Of a stretch of DNA of 64,000 nt, positions 15,362 through 23,901 are shown one piece after another; positions within the stretch are counted from its first letter, which is position 1, and every line of letters begins with the position of its first letter. The stretch is from positions 1,364,001 through 1,428,000 of the forward strand of contig NZ_CP051201.1 of assembly GCF_024181285.1 (NCBI RefSeq), read 5' to 3'. Below the pieces are notes generated by a model. That model did not search any database, was not told where the DNA came from, and was given only the letters and a program-made list of their open reading frames with translations. This stretch comes from Treponema sp. OMZ 790. GTDB lineage: Bacteria; Spirochaetota; Spirochaetia; Treponematales; Treponemataceae. The position numbers were made by a program, and so were the translations under genes.

Positions 15362-16963
15362 CTAATGCTTAAAGTGTCTTACTCCCGTTACCAGCATAGC
15401 CATTCCGTGTTTGTTACATTCTTCAATGCTTAAGTCGTCTCGGATTGAGCCGCCGGGCTGGATTACGGCCTTTATTCCGGCCTTGCCGGCTTCTTCGATT
15501 GTGTCGGGAAATGGGAAGAAGGCATCTGAGGCAAGGACGGCATCCTTTACCCGCTCTCCTGCTCTTTCGATGGCTTGGCGGGCGGCATCAACTCTGTTGG
15601 GCTGGCCGCAGCCTATGCCGACGGAGCAAAAACCTTTTTGGGGATTTGAAGGATCTATCGGGGCGGCGAGAAGAATGGCATTGGACTTAACCATGGTGCA
15701 AGCCTTCATGGCAAATAGTAAAAGAGACCTTTCAAGGGGAGTTGCTTTCCTTGAAGCTGCGTCCTTATATTCCGTGCTTTCAGGGTCGCCTAAATCTTTT
15801 TCCTGCTTTAAAAAGCCTCCCAAGACAGACTTATATTCATAAAGTTCTTTTTCCTGAGGGAAAGGAGCTTCGATGAGGCGTAAGTTTTTTTTGCCCGCCA
15901 AAAGTTCTTTTGCTTCTTCGGTAAAAAGAGGGGCGATAATACACTCGACAAACAAGGTTCCAAGGGCTTCAAACGAAGCCTTATCGAAGGGGCGGTTTAA
16001 GGCGATTATACTTCCAAAAGCCGAAACAGAGTCGCAGTCGATGGCTGCCCTTAGGGCGGAAGAAACTTCGGAATGGGGAGAAGAGTATGCGGATTCTTTT
16101 GAATCCTCCTCGTTTATTTCGGCAAGGCCGCAGGGGGTGAGGTGTTTTACCACAACGGCTGCAGGTTTTGTAAACATGGAAACAGCCCTCCATGCAGCAT
16201 CGGCATCGAGGATGTTGTTATAGGACAGCTCCTTTCCCTGTAAGACCCTGCCTCCTAAGGGGCCGGTCTCAGCCTCGTTTGTATAAAGCCATGCCTTTTG
16301 GTGAGGATTTTCCCCATAACGCAACTCTTGCCCCGGATGGGCACAAAGTGTAAGGGAAGTCTTTTCTTCCATACCATGGCTAAGCCGGTCTAGCCTGCTA
16401 AGCCAAGAGGTTATTGCCGCATCGTAGCGGGTACAAAGATCAAAGGCCTTTATTGCCAACTTTTTGCGTAGAGAAAGAGAAATTTCTCCCACCTTTTCGA
16501 TTTCGGAAGAAATTTCGTCATAGTCGGCGGGGTCGCAGATAATTGCAACCCGGGAATAGTTTTTTGCGGCTGCCCTTAAAAGAGCAACTCCTCCTATGTC
16601 TATGTTTTCGATACAATCGCTCTCAGTCGAATTTGGAGAGCTTATAGTTTTTTCAAATGGATATAGGTTGGCTATCACAATGTCGATTTCGCTAAAGCCC
16701 AGGGCCTTGAGCTCGGCCCTATCCTCCTCGGTATCGCGGGCTAAAATGCCGCCGTGAATCATGGGATGAAGGGTCTTAACCCTTCCGCCTAAAATTTCAG
16801 GCGAAGAGGTATATTCGGAAACCTCTTTTACCTTAATGCCTGCCTCTTCCAAGGTCTTTGCAGTTCCTCCTGAGGCAATAAAATCATAACCTGCCGCTTT
16901 TAAGCAAGCCGCAAAATCCTTTAAACCCGTCTTATCCGAAACCGATGCCAATACCAATCCCAT
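15362..16963 (-). CDS. purH: Bifunctional AICAR transformylase/IMP cyclohydrolase PurH
   Basis: 533 aa, catalysing the last two steps of de novo IMP synthesis: formylation of AICAR, then ring closure. The N-terminal IMP cyclohydrolase domain shows SVSDKTGLKDF and GRVKTLHPMIHGG; the C-terminal transformylase shows RYGENPHQKAW and VVKHLTPCG. I start at the ATG 16963 because GGAGGAAG sits 5 nt upstream; an in-frame ATG at 16975 overlaps that ribosome-binding site. It follows purN and a multi-hairpin spacer, and converges with era. Confidence 0.95.
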   Translation of the reverse strand: MGLVLASVSDKTGLKDFAACLKAAGYDFIASGGTAKTLEEAGIKVKEVSEYTSSPEILGGRVKTLHPMIHGGILARDTEEDRAELKALGFSEIDIVIANLYPFEKTISSPNSTESDCIENIDIGGVALLRAAAKNYSRVAIICDPADYDEISSEIEKVGEISLSLRKKLAIKAFDLCTRYDAAITSWLSRLDRLSHGMEEKTSLTLCAHPGQELRYGENPHQKAWLYTNEAETGPLGGRVLQGKELSYNNILDADAAWRAVSMFTKPAAVVVKHLTPCGLAEINEEDSKESAYSSPHSEVSSALRAAIDCDSVSAFGSIIALNRPFDKASFEALGTLFVECIIAPLFTEEAKELLAGKKNLRLIEAPFPQEKELYEYKSVLGGFLKQEKDLGDPESTEYKDAASRKATPLERSLLLFAMKACTMVKSNAILLAAPIDPSNPQKGFCSVGIGCGQPNRVDAARQAIERAGERVKDAVLASDAFFPFPDTIEEAGKAGIKAVIQPGGSIRDDLSIEECNKHGMAMLVTGVRHFKH

Positions 16964-16975
16964 AACTTCCTCCAT

Positions 16976-17128
16976 AAAAAGTCAATGAGAAAATATCAAT
17001 TTTCGATTTGACTTTTTAAGCCGTTTCGTAACATCAGTGAGAAACGGCATTCAATATTGCGATGTTTTGTGCAAAGCACAAAACTCGAAGATAAACAGTG
17101 AGGCAGAATTCCTGCCGAACTGTTTATC
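16976..17128. repeat. Four-hairpin array between purN and purH with dispersed palindrome
   Basis: In order: a 10-bp stem AAAAAGTCAA/TTGACTTTTT (16976-17017); GCCGTTTC/GAAACGGC (17020-17048); GTTTTGTGC-AAA-GCACAAAAC (17064-17084); and a 39-nt palindrome with GATAAACAGT/ACTGTTTATC arms and an inner GGCAG/CTGCC stem (17090-17128). The purN stop codon lies in the last arm. A near-identical copy of the last palindrome occurs at 31999-32037. Possibly an mRNA-stability or attenuation element. Confidence 0.7.
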
Positions 17129-17708
17129 GAATCTCCGGCAAATTCTGTAGCGTTTTTATTACAAGGGCGTGTTCCGCCTCGTGCACTCTTTTTTCAAAAT
17201 CTTCTAATCCCTCATTTTCAAAAATCGGAACTTCCTCGGTAAAGATGACAGGCCCCGAATCGACTCCCTCATCGGGAACAAAGTGGGTCATAATTCCGCA
17301 CCGCGAAATTTCCCCCTTCATAAAGGCCTCGTACTGCCGCTCTATAGCTTCCGTTCCCGGAAAGGTCCCGGGCAGGGCCGGATGAAGATTTATAAGCCTA
17401 TCCTTAAATGAAGCTATAAAGCTATCCGTTAAAATTCTCATCCAGCCCAAAAGCAAAACATAGTCCGGTTTAAATCCGCTAACCTTTTCGGCAAGAAGGG
17501 CATCATACTCATTCCGGGATGACCCTTTTTTAAAGGGAAGATAAAGGGTTTTAATTCCTTCCCTTTCGGCACGGGTTAGGGCAAAGGCATCTTTTTTGTT
17601 TGAAACGACAGCCTCAATCGTGTAATCAATGGAACTCATTTTTATTCCGTCGATTACGGCTTGAAGATTAGACCCATTCCCCGAAACCAATACCACAAGC
17701 TTCTTCTT
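17124..17708 (-). CDS. purN: Phosphoribosylglycinamide formyltransferase PurN
   Basis: 194 aa from the ATG at 17708 (an upstream in-frame ATG at 17732 has no ribosome-binding site). Transfers a formyl group from 10-formyl-THF to GAR in purine synthesis. Motifs: VLVSGNGSNLQAVID (phosphate binding), a central block ending INLHPALPGTFPGTEAIERQY (catalytic His and substrate loop) and THFVPDEGVDSGPVI with the conserved Asp. It lies between secA and purH on the same strand. Its stop codon is embedded in the repeat palindrome described separately. Confidence 0.92.
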   Translation of the reverse strand, partial: KKKLVVLVSGNGSNLQAVIDGIKMSSIDYTIEAVVSNKKDAFALTRAEREGIKTLYLPFKKGSSRNEYDALLAEKVSGFKPDYVLLLGWMRILTDSFIASFKDRLINLHPALPGTFPGTEAIERQYEAFMKGEISRCGIMTHFVPDEGVDSGPVIFTEEVPIFENEGLEDFEKRVHEAEHALVIKTLQNLPEIR

Positions 17709-17742
17709 CATTCCTAATTCCCAATTACCCATTAAATATAGC

Positions 17743-20499
17743 TTATCCGTTTCTTCCGCAGCAGTGCTTGTATTTTTTTCCGCTGCCGCAAGGACAAGGA
17801 TCGTTTCTTCCTACCTTGGGAACGGTACGCACAACTTGAGCATTTTCGGGACGGCTTCGAGAAGAAAGGGCTGTCTGCCCTGCACCCGAAAAACTTCCCA
17901 TCGAGTTATGCTGGGCATTTCCCTGAATGGAACGCATTTGCCGTGAAGCATGGGCTTCTTCTTCCGTGCTGATTTGAACACGGACAAGACGGGATGCAAT
18001 TTCGATTCTTATATCGTCAAGCATGGAATAAAAAATATCGAAGCCTTCAAGCTTGTACTCTGTCAAAGGATTTTTTTGTCCGTAGGAGCGAAGATAAACC
18101 GCCTCGCGTAAAGATTCCAAATTTTCAAGATGGTCGAGCCATTTTTTATCGATAGCCTGCAAGTATTGATAGCGGATAAACATGTTTAAGTTTTCCTTAC
18201 CGGCAAGAGCTTCTTTTTCTTTTAGTTCCTTTGTAAAATGCTCGACAAATTCGTTTATCTCTTCTTCATGATTCTTTTTGTCGATGTTTGAAAAATCTTC
18301 TTCGGTCAGGGTATAGGCAAACTTTTCCCTAAAGATATCCTTTATACGGCGCGCACTTTCCTCCTTTTCGGATTTAGAGCTTGAACTATACTCATCGAAT
18401 TTTTCGCTTATAAATTCTTCTAATGTGGCATAAATGCGCTCGATGAGGTTTTCGTCTGCAAGGATTGCATTGCGCTGCTCATAGATAAAGGAGCGCTGTT
18501 CGTTTAATACGTCGTCATATTCCAGTAAGTGTTTTCGAATATCGAAGTTTCTGGTTTCTACCTTTGTCTGAGCCTTTTCAATACTCTTATTTATCCACGG
18601 ATGCTCGATAGGTTCCCCTGCCTGCATTCCGATCTTGGACATAACATTCTTTAAGTTTTCTCCCCCGAAAAGCCTCATGAGATCGTCATCGAGAGAAAGG
18701 AAGAATTTGGAGCGGCCCGGGTCTCCCTGACGGCCTGAGCGGCCTCGAAGCTGGTTATCGATTCGGCGGCTTTCATGACGCTCCGTACCTATTACATAAA
18801 GGCCTCCAAGAGATTTTACCTCGTTATAGTCAGCCTGCCATTTTGCATATTCTTCTGCAAGAACCTTTTCGTAATAATCGGGATTGGGATTTGTTCCCGT
18901 GCGTTTTTTGGCGCGCATTTCGGGGCTTCCTCCCAGCTTAATGTCGGTACCTCGTCCTGCCATGTTGGTGGCTATGGTAACAGAGCCCTTTGCTCCGGCT
19001 TCTGCAATGATGAGGGCTTCTCTCTCGTGATTCTTGGCGTTTAAAACCTCGTGCCTTACACCCCTCTTTGTCAAGAGTTTTGAAATAAGCTCGGATTTTT
19101 CGATAGAAACCGTACCTACAAGAACGGGCTGTCCCCTCTTATAGGCCTCGCTTATTTCGGTGCAAAGGGCTTCAAATTTGTCGTTCTCATTTAAATAGAT
19201 TACGTCATGTTCGTCCTTTCGGGCAACGGGAAGGTTGGTCGGAATAACTACAACATCGAGGTTATAAATCTTTGTAAACTCTACGGCTTCCGTATCGGCC
19301 GTACCGGTCATGCCGGAAAGCTTGTCATACATTCTAAAAAAGTTTTGGAAGGTAATGGTAGCAAGGGTTCTATTCCTTTGAGCTATTTTAATATGCTCCT
19401 TAGCTTCGATAGCCTGATGGAGCCCGTCAGAATAACGGCGTCCCTCCAAAACACGGCCCGTAAACTCGTCTACTATCTGTACCTGCCCGTCCTGAACAAC
19501 ATAGTCTACATCTATATGGAAAAGAATATGGGCCCTCACCGACTGGGTAAAATAGTGAATGTACTCAAAGTTTTCTTCATCAAAGAGGTTTCCGCTTTTG
19601 ATAAGCCCCTGTCTTTGGAGGATGTCCTGAATATGGAGCATACCGGAATCGGTAAAGGAAATGCGCTTACTTTTTTCGTCTACCGTATAATCCCCGATAA
19701 CTTCTTCGCCTTCAAGCTCATTAGGATACTCTCCCGTTTCGGGATTTTTTTCAACCTCTTTTAATTGACCTATGAGGCGGTCAACCTCAAAAAAACGCTG
19801 AGTGTCGTCTTCGGCAGCTCCGGAAATAATCAAGGGAGTTCTTGCCTCGTCTATCAAGATAGAGTCGATTTCGTCTACGATTGCAAAGGAAAATTCCCTT
19901 TGGGTCTTATCCTTCAGCCTCATCTGCATATTGTCACGGAGGTAGTCAAAACCGAACTCGTTATTTGTACCATAGGTTATATCGCAGTTATATTCTATAC
20001 GGCGGGCATCGTTTTCCATATTGGAAAGGATAACTCCGACACTTACTCCAAGATAAGAATAAACAGGCCTCATCCAGTCGGCATCGCGCTCTGCAAGGTA
20101 ATCGTTTACCGTTACAATGTGAACGCCCTTTCCGGTCAAGCTGTTTAGGTAGGCGGCGGCAACGCTCATAAGGGTTTTACCCTCACCCGTCTTCATTTCA
20201 ACAATCTTTCCCGAATGGAGAACAAGGGAGCCTAAAATCTGAACATCGTAGGGACGCTCACCCAAGATACGTCTAGCCGCTTCGCGTGCAAGGGCAAAGG
20301 CTTCAGGAATAAAGGAATCTAAGGATTCGCCGGATTGATAGCGTTCCCTAAACTCGTTTGTCTTTGCCTTAAACTCCTCCTCGGAGAGGGAGAGAGCCCA
20401 AGCCTCTTTTTCGTTTATCTTGTGTAAAATCGGAAGCATGGCCTTAATATCCCGCTCATGCTTCGAGCCGAAAAGAATTTTAATTATAGAATCTAACAT
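17743..20499 (-). CDS. secA: Preprotein translocase ATPase SecA
   Basis: 918 aa. ATP-driven motor of the Sec pathway. Walker [11 protein letters not shown] near residue 103, [20 protein letters not shown] (Walker B/DEAD-like), the [14 protein letters not shown] helicase motif and [10 protein letters not shown], plus a C-terminal zinc-binding SEC-C motif ([13 protein letters not shown]) that contacts SecB or lipids in homologues. Length is typical. No ribosome-binding site precedes the ATG, and an extended -10 box lies 10 nt upstream, so the transcript may have almost no leader. purN follows after 10 nt. Confidence 0.96.
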   Translation of the reverse strand: MLDSIIKILFGSKHERDIKAMLPILHKINEKEAWALSLSEEEFKAKTNEFRERYQSGESLDSFIPEAFALAREAARRILGERPYDVQILGSLVLHSGKIVEMKTGEGKTLMSVAAAYLNSLTGKGVHIVTVNDYLAERDADWMRPVYSYLGVSVGVILSNMENDARRIEYNCDITYGTNNEFGFDYLRDNMQMRLKDKTQREFSFAIVDEIDSILIDEARTPLIISGAAEDDTQRFFEVDRLIGQLKEVEKNPETGEYPNELEGEEVIGDYTVDEKSKRISFTDSGMLHIQDILQRQGLIKSGNLFDEENFEYIHYFTQSVRAHILFHIDVDYVVQDGQVQIVDEFTGRVLEGRRYSDGLHQAIEAKEHIKIAQRNRTLATITFQNFFRMYDKLSGMTGTADTEAVEFTKIYNLDVVVIPTNLPVARKDEHDVIYLNENDKFEALCTEISEAYKRGQPVLVGTVSIEKSELISKLLTKRGVRHEVLNAKNHEREALIIAEAGAKGSVTIATNMAGRGTDIKLGGSPEMRAKKRTGTNPNPDYYEKVLAEEYAKWQADYNEVKSLGGLYVIGTERHESRRIDNQLRGRSGRQGDPGRSKFFLSLDDDLMRLFGGENLKNVMSKIGMQAGEPIEHPWINKSIEKAQTKVETRNFDIRKHLLEYDDVLNEQRSFIYEQRNAILADENLIERIYATLEEFISEKFDEYSSSSKSEKEESARRIKDIFREKFAYTLTEEDFSNIDKKNHEEEINEFVEHFTKELKEKEALAGKENLNMFIRYQYLQAIDKKWLDHLENLESLREAVYLRSYGQKNPLTEYKLEGFDIFYSMLDDIRIEIASRLVRVQISTEEEAHASRQMRSIQGNAQHNSMGSFSGAGQTALSSRSRPENAQVVRTVPKVGRNDPCPCGSGKKYKHCCGRNG

Positions 20500-20508
20500 A
20501 TTATGTAT

Positions 20509-20517
20509 AATGTATCA
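20509..20517 (-). promoter_or_regulatory. Extended -10 promoter close to the secA start
   Basis: On the minus strand TGA-TACATT (hexamer 20514-20509) is followed by the secA ATG at 20499, so the leader would be only a few nucleotides. No Shine-Dalgarno sequence is seen. Confidence 0.4.
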
Positions 20518-20598
20518 AAATTTAAGGAAAAAGAGAAGAGGGAAACGGCTTAAGTTCTTTTGAGATTAAAAATTTTTATAAAATTTCTTTTTTAGATC

Positions 20599-20634
20599 TT
20601 GACAAGTGTTTATATACAGTATATACTGTATATA
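20599..20634 (+). promoter_or_regulatory. Promoter and 24-bp palindromic operator of the YtrA-type regulator operon
   Basis: TTGACA (20599-20604), 17-bp spacer, TATACT (20622-20627). The -10 box lies inside a perfect 24-bp palindrome at 20611-20634 with half-site TATATACAGTAT. This layout fits autorepression by the GntR protein encoded next. Confidence 0.85.
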
Positions 20635-20673
20635 CATTAGGTACCGCTATTTTTTAAAAAGGAGGTAAAGGAA

Positions 20674-21051
20674 ATCTTAAAAATAATTATATCCAATTCA
20701 TCTCAAGACCCTATATACGAGCAAGTATATTCGGCCATAAAAAAGTCGATTTTAAACGGGGAAATAGAAGAAGGAGCCCCCCTCCCCTCTATAAGGACCT
20801 TGGCAAAGGACTTGCAAATTTCGGTTATCACAACCAAGAGGGCCTACGATGAATTGGAAAGGGACGGCTTTATAGACTCGGTTCAAGGAAAGGGCTCCTT
20901 TGTAGCCTACCAAAATCCTGAAAGGCTTAAAGAAGCCGGAAGGAGCATAGTTGAAGAAAAGATAGCCGAGGCCATCGATGAGGCCAAAAGGCTCAAGATA
21001 ACGGAAAAAGAATTTTTACAAATTGTAAAACTTCTTTTTGATGAAGATTAA
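20674..21051 (+). CDS. GntR/YtrA family transcriptional regulator (non-standard start)
   Basis: 125 aa. Residues 10-75 form the YtrA-type winged helix (DPIYEQVYSAIKKSILNGEI, LPSIRTLAKDLQISVITTKRAYDELERDGFI, GKGSFVA), followed by a short helical tail and no effector domain, as in YtrA. The family signature begins upstream of the first ATG (20800), so that ATG cannot be the start: it would delete the HTH. The only sensible start is ATC at 20674, 8 nt after GGAGG (20661-20665); an ATG-to-ATC change would explain it. It heads an ABC transporter operon and very likely controls it. Confidence 0.8.
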   Translation: MLKIIISNSSQDPIYEQVYSAIKKSILNGEIEEGAPLPSIRTLAKDLQISVITTKRAYDELERDGFIDSVQGKGSFVAYQNPERLKEAGRSIVEEKIAEAIDEAKRLKITEKEFLQIVKLLFDED

Positions 21052-21063
21052 ATAGGATTAATT

Positions 21064-21915
21064 ATGATTGATTATATTTTAAACATAAAAGACTTAAACA
21101 AGGATTATAAAACTTTTAGTCTTAAAAACATAAACTTGCAAATCCCTCAAGGGACGGTGATGGGGTTTATTGGAGCAAACGGAGCCGGAAAAACCACAAC
21201 GATTAAGCTCATCATGCAGCTAATCAAAAAAGATTCAGGGAATATAGAAATTTTCGGCCGCTCTAGCAAAAAAGACTTTAACGCAATAAAACAAGATATA
21301 GGCTTTGTGTATGATGAGCCTTGTTTTTATGAGCAATTAAAGATAAGGGACATGACAAAGATTATCGCTTCATTTTACGGCTCTTGGGATTGGGAGGTTT
21401 ACAAAAATTATCTTTCTCAATTTAAGCTGGATGAAAATCAAAAAATAATGCAGCTTTCAAAGGGAATGAAAACCAAGTACTCCCTTGCCGTCGCCCTATC
21501 CCATCATGCGAGGCTTATAATTATGGACGAGCCTTCAAGCGGATTAGATCCGATTATAAGGCGGGAGCTTTTGGATATTTTTTATGACGTAATAAGCGAC
21601 GGAAAATCGAGCATCTTTTTTTCTACACATATTACAAGCGATTTGGAGCGCATTGCAGACTACATCACCTTTATCAAAAACGGAGAAATAGTTTTTTCAA
21701 AGAGAAAGGACGATGTTTTTTCGGAATACTCTCTGGTAAAAGGAGGTCTTGATGAGCTAAAAGACGGAATAGAAAATAAGCTTATAGGAATACGCAAAAC
21801 CGGAGTAGGCTTTGAAGCCCTCACAAAAGAAAAACAAGGTCTTCCTTCAAGCCTAATAATGGAAAAGCCTTCTTTAGAAGACATCATGTTTTTTTATGAA
21901 AAGGCTTCAAATTAA
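21064..21915 (+). CDS. ABC transporter ATP-binding protein (YtrB-like)
   Basis: 283 aa. ATPase subunit with Walker A GANGAGKTT (about 38-46), Q-loop region near 85, signature block LSKGMKTKYSLAVALSHHA (the variant LSKGM in place of LSGGQ is common in YtrB/bacitracin-type exporters), Walker B LIIMDEPSSGLDP and the switch His in FFSTHI. It follows the GntR regulator by 12 nt and precedes a permease, the usual layout of YtrABC-type operons that respond to cell-wall stress or export small molecules. Substrate unknown. Confidence 0.9.
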   Translation: MIDYILNIKDLNKDYKTFSLKNINLQIPQGTVMGFIGANGAGKTTTIKLIMQLIKKDSGNIEIFGRSSKKDFNAIKQDIGFVYDEPCFYEQLKIRDMTKIIASFYGSWDWEVYKNYLSQFKLDENQKIMQLSKGMKTKYSLAVALSHHARLIIMDEPSSGLDPIIRRELLDIFYDVISDGKSSIFFSTHITSDLERIADYITFIKNGEIVFSKRKDDVFSEYSLVKGGLDELKDGIENKLIGIRKTGVGFEALTKEKQGLPSSLIMEKPSLEDIMFFYEKASN

Positions 21916-21955
21916 GTTTTTATGGGAGTTTCGATAAACAGTTAGGAGAAATTTT

Positions 21956-22591
21956 ATGAGACAATTGATTTTAACACATATTAGAAAAATAAAGAATAAC
22001 AAATACTTTTTTTTAATAGCCTTTTTATGCGGCCCTATCCTTGCAACTGCAAATAATCCTTTGATGTTTTTCTTCCCTTATCTTGTATCCATGCATCTGT
22101 TTTCGGGGATAACCAAAGTTGAACGCAAGGAGGGGATAAGACAGGGAGAAGATATTTTATTAAACTCCCTGCCTGTAAGCCGGAAAGAAATAGTTATCAG
22201 CCGCTACCTTATTATACTTTTATTCGGTCTTTTAATGATCACTACATTATTGGGAGTTAGTTTTATAGTATCTTTTTTACTTAAAAAAAACTTTCAAATA
22301 CCGGGTATAATTTTTCTAAACTTTGTTATAGTTCAATTTATATATAATATTTTCTTTATTCCTTTGGAATATCTGAGTTCTGCCAAATCTCAAATCATCA
22401 AGGGAGTAGTATATATGGGGGCTATTTTTGTACTTTCAGGCATCAAAAAGTTAAATATCTATTTTTTAAATTTCTTAAATATCTTTAAAGAAAATTCTTC
22501 TTACGTATTTATCTTTGCAGCAATCATTATTTTGTCTATTCCTATTTCGATTTTTTTGAGCATTAAGATATATGAGAAAAAGGAATTTTAA
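21956..22591 (+). CDS. ABC-2 type permease subunit, putative
   Basis: 211 aa with about six hydrophobic segments and basic cytoplasmic loops (VERKEGIRQGEDILLNSLPVSRKEIV), typical of ABC-2 permeases that pair with YtrB-like ATPases. The ATG has AGGAG 8 nt upstream. The 40-nt gap from the ATPase gene contains an 11-nt match to the dispersed palindrome half-site (CGATAAACAGT). Transcription is closed by a hairpin at 22617-22663. Confidence 0.75.
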   Translation: MRQLILTHIRKIKNNKYFFLIAFLCGPILATANNPLMFFFPYLVSMHLFSGITKVERKEGIRQGEDILLNSLPVSRKEIVISRYLIILLFGLLMITTLLGVSFIVSFLLKKNFQIPGIIFLNFVIVQFIYNIFFIPLEYLSSAKSQIIKGVVYMGAIFVLSGIKKLNIYFLNFLNIFKENSSYVFIFAAIIILSIPISIFLSIKIYEKKEF

Positions 22592-22616
22592 CTTAATAAA
22601 GTCAGCACTTTATTTT

Positions 22617-22663
22617 ATGCCGACAGCCTGCCTCCCATTAGGCAGCGGTGTCCGGCATTTTTT
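22617..22663 (+). terminator. Terminator after the ABC transporter operon
   Basis: Long interrupted hairpin (ATGCCG...CTGCC / GGCAG...CGGCAT) followed by six T residues on the plus strand; the Rpn gene converges from the other side. Confidence 0.7.
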
Positions 22664-23450
22664 ACAGCTTTTCGATCTCCTCTTGAGGCAAACCTGTCAT
22701 AAGAGATATTTCCGAAACAGGATAGTTATGGGCTATCATCAATTTTGCCGTTTCAAGTTTTGTTTGGTATGAGCCTTGGGCTATGCCTTCCTGTATGCCG
22801 TAATGGCGGGCATCCATTTCTAGAGTTGAGATAAAGCGGTATTCACTTCTTGCCTGTTCGTTAGTTTTTAGTTTTTCAATCATTTTGTCTATCCTCCCTG
22901 TAAAATCTGTTGTAATCTTTCCGGTTTTTACATATTCTAAAAATCCGCTTAAATCTTTGTCTTCCGTCTTTCTAAAAGCATTTGCATTGATTATAATCTT
23001 TTTTGTGCCGTCATTTAAGAGCGTTTTCCTGTCTTCAAGGCAAATATTTTCAAAGGTATAAAGGGGCATACCTTTCCCCACAGAATCAAAAAGACAAAGA
23101 AATATTATGTAACTGTCGTTTAGGCTGCTGTAATGTTCTCCCTTGTCTAAAAATAAAATGTCAAGAGCTGCCTGATAATATCGCATACGTTTAGGAAGGT
23201 TGTGCTCATTTACGGCCTGCATTTCAATGTCATAAGATTTGCCGTTTTCATCTTTGACTAGGACATCAAGCCGTATTGATTTAGCTTCAGCACCTGTTAT
23301 TATTGCATTCTGCGATGATAGATATGATATTTTGCCGATTTGAGCGGCTAAGGTCATTTCGAGAAAGGTTTTGCAAGTCTCTTCATCTTGCATGACTTTG
23401 CAAAACATATAGTCATCTGCTATCGTCAGTTCGTCAAAACTTTTACGCAT
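22662..23450 (-). CDS. Rpn/PD-(D/E)XK nuclease family protein
   Basis: 262 aa. The N-terminal ITIADDYMFCKVMQDEETCK-like opening (SFDELTIADDYMF) and the catalytic core LDVLVKDENGKSYDIEMQ (Asp62, Glu76, Gln78) match the Rpn/PDDEXK family of recombination-promoting nucleases, often mislabelled as transposases. The C-terminus has the usual short helical tail (ARHYGIQEGIAQG, then ISLMTGLPQEEIEKL). Such genes are multi-copy in oral treponemes and change by recombination of their C-terminal ends. SD GAGGAGGTG and a TATAAT box precede it. It stands alone, with no flanking direct repeats seen. Confidence 0.85.
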   Translation of the reverse strand: MRKSFDELTIADDYMFCKVMQDEETCKTFLEMTLAAQIGKISYLSSQNAIITGAEAKSIRLDVLVKDENGKSYDIEMQAVNEHNLPKRMRYYQAALDILFLDKGEHYSSLNDSYIIFLCLFDSVGKGMPLYTFENICLEDRKTLLNDGTKKIIINANAFRKTEDKDLSGFLEYVKTGKITTDFTGRIDKMIEKLKTNEQARSEYRFISTLEMDARHYGIQEGIAQGSYQTKLETAKLMIAHNYPVSEISLMTGLPQEEIEKL

Positions 23451-23525
23451 CTTGTATTCACCTCCTCATAGACAATTATACCATAAAAGACTAAAAGTTT
23501 CCACAATTCTTAATTACGCTTAATC

Positions 23526-23897
23526 TCAAGCCTCGATTATAACAACGGCGGCGGCGGTAGTTTTTTCATGGGTTAATGAAAGATGACAAGATTCCCCGCC
23601 TTTTTTGTTTAAGGCTTCAAGAGCGGTGCCGGAAAGTTTTAAAAAAGGCCTGCCTGTTTTATCATTTGCAACGGCTATATCTTTTAGCTCTATCCCGGCC
23701 AAGCCTGTTCCAAGGGCCTTACCGAAAGCTTCCTTTGCCGCAAAGCGGACAGCCAGGGAGCGGGCAGCTCCGTTTTCCTTTGAAAGCACATACTCAATTT
23801 CCTCTTTATTAAAAAACCTTTCAAGGAGCTTTTTATCGTTCAGCCATTTTTCAATGCGGGAAACTTCAACTATGTCTATACCGAGACCGAGTATCAT
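23526..23897 (-). CDS. acpS: Holo-[acyl-carrier-protein] synthase AcpS
   Basis: 123 aa, normal length. Transfers 4'-phosphopantetheine from CoA to apo-ACP. The Mg-binding GIDIVEVSRIE (6-16) and RFAAKEAFGKALGTG (about 51-65) motifs are intact, with the C-terminal LSLTHEKTTAAAVVI. It ends the dxs-cdaA-cdaR operon, 4 nt after cdaR. Confidence 0.95.
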   Translation of the reverse strand: MILGLGIDIVEVSRIEKWLNDKKLLERFFNKEEIEYVLSKENGAARSLAVRFAAKEAFGKALGTGLAGIELKDIAVANDKTGRPFLKLSGTALEALNKKGGESCHLSLTHEKTTAAAVVIIEA

Positions 23898-23901
23898 ATT
23901 T

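Noticed and set aside
16964..16975. ATG 16975 as the purH start
   Set aside because: It overlaps the strong GGAGGAAG ribosome-binding site for the ATG at 16963.
20800..21051. ATG 20800 as start of the GntR-type regulator
   Set aside because: It would remove the N-terminal half of the winged helix, and no SD precedes it; the conserved part continues upstream to GGAGG at 20661.
21918..21944. Third full copy of the dispersed palindrome
   Set aside because: Only an 11-nt half-site matches and it lacks the second arm, so it could be chance.
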